NCBI RefSeq assembly: GCF_026210795.1 | Contig: NC_089448.1 | Span: forward strand, 3,720,001 to 3,784,000 | Source: Rhizophagus irregularis | Lineage: Eukaryota; Glomeromycota; Glomeromycetes; Glomerales; Glomeraceae | DNA length: 64,000 bases | Reading direction: 5' to 3' | Shown: positions 61,580 to 64,000 of the stretch, one piece after another | How positions within the stretch are numbered: position 1 is the first letter of the stretch | How the letters are laid out: each line of letters opens with the position of its first letter | Position numbers and translations under genes: made by a program | Notes under the pieces: model-generated | Database searches by the model: none | Told to the model about the DNA's origin: nothing | Seen by the model: only the letters and a program-made list of their open reading frames with translations

Positions 61580-64000
61580 TTATGTTTTGCTTTCACTAGA
61601 TGAACCTTTAATATTATTACGACTTTTTAAACTTCTTCTTTTACTTAATAGAATAGATCCACCAGGACCATAACCTATGGCTTCTTTATATTTAAATTCA
61701 TTATCAGGATTATCTCCAAAATTAATTTCAATTGTACAAGGACTATTAGCACCAATTGTAGGAAACCAAATATGCTTTATATTGGTAAAAGCGCAACCCA
61801 AAAATTTTCCATTTTTAGTGAAGAAAACATCTCCACTATCAGAATAATACCCACAACCAATAGTGTCCTCAACTTTTGTCCAATCAGGTCCGTATTCAAT
61901 ACCAATACTATCATTATTAAATTTTTGACCATTTATAGAATGATAACCAACAGAATATAAATTTAAACCAGGTAATCTAAAATGAGGGTAAGGTTTAGTG
62001 GCTAAACCAATAGCAATATTAGTATTGTAAGGATCCATATATTTTATTACTGTTATTTCATAATAATGTAATTTTCTATGTGGTGTTTTTTGAGGTTGTA
62101 CAAACATCGTTTCAGAATATCTAATTTGTTCACCTTCTACAATAACTCCTTCACCTTTTTCAAAAATAGGTATAAAACAAGGATAATTGGTTTGTATACT
62201 AATATCCATATTATCTAAAAATTCAATAATTTCTCCTTCTCCTTGAATTGAAACTAATTGATCTGATTCATCATTAATCCATTGCCATGCTTTTACTCCT
62301 CCAATATTTTGTATCTCAGCAATATGTTCTGGAGGTGGTAATTCTTCTATAGGTGGATTATTTTTTGTAAAATTTTCAGCTTTTTCTTTAATATAAAAAA
62401 AATCAGTTAGTTTAAATTTATATAAATATTATAACAATAAGTAATAATAAAACATAATTAAATAAATAAATTATAACTTACGATCTATTAAATAAAAAAA
62501 TTAGTTAGTTTAAATTATATGTAAATATTATAACAATAAATAATAATAAAATTAAATAAATAACTTACCAACTAAAAAAAATTACAAAATAATTTTTAAA
62601 TAAAGAAATTAATTAGTTTAAATTATATGTAAATATTATAACAATAGTAAAATTTTCTTTACCTTTTTTATATAAATAATCAATGTTATTTTGTGCTTCA
62701 GTATGTCCATTTTTTACTGCTTTTTTATACCAATCAAGGGCTTTCTTTAAATTTATTTCTATCCCTTTACCATTTTGATAGCATATAGCTAAATTATACA
62801 TTGCATTTTTATGTTCATTTTCTGCTGCTTTTTGATACCAGTAAAAGGCTTTTTTTAAATTTTTTTCTGTTCCTTCACCTTTTTCATATAAACAACCAAT
62901 ATTATTTTGTGCTTCAATATGTCCATTTTCTACTGCTTTTTGATACCAGTAAAAGGCTTTTTTTAAATTTTTTTCTGTTCCTTCACCTTTTTCATATAAA
63001 CAACCAATATTATTTTGTGCTTCAATATGTCCATTTTCTGCTACTTTTTGATACCAGTAAAAGGCTTTTTCTAAATTCTTTTCTATTCCTTCACCATTTT
63101 TATAACATTCAGCTAAATTATACATTGCATTAATATTATTATTTTCTGCTGTTTTTTGATACCAATTAAAAGCTTTTTCTAAATTTTTTTCTATTCCTTT
63201 ACCATTTTTATAACATTCAGCTAAATTATACATTGCATTAATATTATTATTTTCTGCTGCTTTTTGATACCAATTAAAAGCTTTTTCTAAATTTTTTTCT
63301 GTTCCTTCACCATTTTTATAACATTCAGCTAAATTATACATTGCATTAATATTATTATTTTCTGCTATTTTTTGATACCAATTAAAAGCTTTTTCTAAAT
63401 TTTTTTCTGTTCCTTCACCATTTTTATAACATTCAGCTAAATTATACATTGCATTAATATTATTATTTTCTACTGCTTTTTGATACCAATTAAAAGCTTT
63501 TTCTAAATTTTTTTCTGTTCCTTCACCATTTTTATAACATTCAGCTAAATTATACATTGCATTAATATTATTGTTTTCTATTGCTTTTTGATACCAATTA
63601 AAGGCTTTTTGTAAATTTTTTTCTGTTCCTTCACCATTTTTATAACATTCAGCTAAATTATACATTGCATTAGTATTATTATTTTTTACTGCTTTTTGAT
63701 ACCAATTAAAAGCTTTTTCTAAATTTTTTTCTGTTCCTTCACCATTTTTATAACATTCAGCTAAATTATACATTGCATTAATATTATTGTTTTCTACTGC
63801 TTTTTGATACCAATTAAAAGCTTTTATTAAATTTTTTTCTATTCCTTCACCATTTTTATAACATTCAGCTAAATTATACATTGCATTAATATTATTATTT
63901 TCTACTGCTTTTTGATACCAATTAAAAGCTTCTTTTAAATTTTTTTCTATTCCTATTCCATTTGAATAATATGTTGCAACTTTAAATATTGCAAGTAAAT
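61580..64000 (-). CDS. Sel1-repeat + SPRY (B30.2) protein, 5' end outside window
   Basis: The upstream exon (62663 to beyond 64000) encodes about 12 Sel1 repeats of 36 aa, near-identical in protein and DNA (NAMYNLAECYKNGEG, KNLEKAFNWYQKA). It is joined through three introns and two 3-nt micro-exons (62569-62571, 62482-62484) to a last exon (61580-62385) with a SPRY domain: LHYYEITVIKYMDPYNTNIA, IGLATKPYPHFRLPG, IGCGYYSDSGDVFFTKNGK and WFPTIGANSPCTIEINFG, closest in pattern to fungal Ssh4/Ear1. Sel1 repeats form a helical scaffold; Ssh4-type SPRY proteins act as adaptors in membrane-protein sorting (family knowledge). All joins keep the frame with or without the micro-exons. It could also be two genes, but no stop or promoter separates them. 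Confidence 0.8.
62663..64000 (-). repeat. 108-bp tandem repeat array encoding Sel1 repeats
   Basis: About 12 head-to-tail units of 108 bp, most differing at only a few bases. Plus-strand hallmark: ACATTCAGCTAAATTATACA repeated at fixed distance. Units at 62700-63060 are more diverged and contain CAACCAATATTATTTTGTGC. Confidence 0.92.

Noticed and set aside
62801-63133. 110-codon plus-strand open frame with three repeats
   Set aside because: Mirror of the Sel1 array on the opposite strand.
62663-64000. CRISPR-like array
   Set aside because: Regular 108-bp repeats with no unique spacers; they translate into Sel1 repeats.

Overview
The window looks like nuclear DNA of an arbuscular mycorrhizal fungus (Glomeromycotina, Rhizophagus-like). 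The reasons are very AT-rich intergenic DNA, many short spliceosomal introns (about 60-100 nt), a fungal PKC1, a TKL-type kinase with a Cys-rich N-terminal tag, a Sel1-repeat array, and a dense transposon load. The species is inferred from style, not from a marker gene. No tRNA, rRNA or CRISPR array was found.

The left 38 kb is mostly intact housekeeping genes. In order they are: the 3' part of APC10 (cell cycle), a ZRG17/CDF zinc transporter, a TKL-like kinase, an F-box/LRR protein, a SEC14-RhoGAP protein, a coiled-coil protein with UVR-like motifs, TEN1 (telomere CST complex), protein kinase C PKC1 (cell wall integrity; 15 exons), an Mpv17/PMP22 membrane protein, a TMEM94-like degenerate P-type ATPase, SRP14 (signal recognition particle) and an MCMBP/ETG1 homologue. 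RhoGAP and PKC1 both belong to Rho/cell-wall signalling; otherwise the genes look like independent transcription units, several in divergent pairs. The gaps between them hold small inverted-repeat elements (12.2, 24.8-25.3, 31.0-33.1 and 39.0 kb).

From 39.6 to 61.3 kb is a transposon graveyard. Its core is a 13.3 kb Ty3/Gypsy-type LTR element on the minus strand (LTRs 39625-40193 and 52316-52934). Its pol contains a complete pogo/Tigger element (43765-47290, TA target duplication) and a hAT-type MITE (42863-43713, 8-bp duplication). To the right lie a broken hAT transposase with its own MITE insertion, an internally deleted Tc1-like element, a second decayed Gypsy fragment on the plus strand, another hAT relic and small palindromes.

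The most unusual system is the Gypsy element. Between Gag and the protease it encodes a Nudix hydrolase domain, reached by a canonical -1 frameshift heptamer (T TTA AAC) just before the gag stop. Between integrase and the 3' LTR it carries two extra genes: a spliced coiled-coil gene on the opposite strand and a small sense-strand helical ORF. The second, diverged Gypsy fragment (56.3-59 kb) has the same two extra genes in the same order, so they look like a conserved lineage module. Nearly all premature stops in these elements sit where CGA, CAA or TGG is expected, a C:G to T:A decay signature.

The right edge (61580 to beyond 64000, minus strand) is a Sel1-repeat/SPRY gene with near-identical 108-nt repeats and three tandemly duplicated introns separated by two predicted 3-nt micro-exons.
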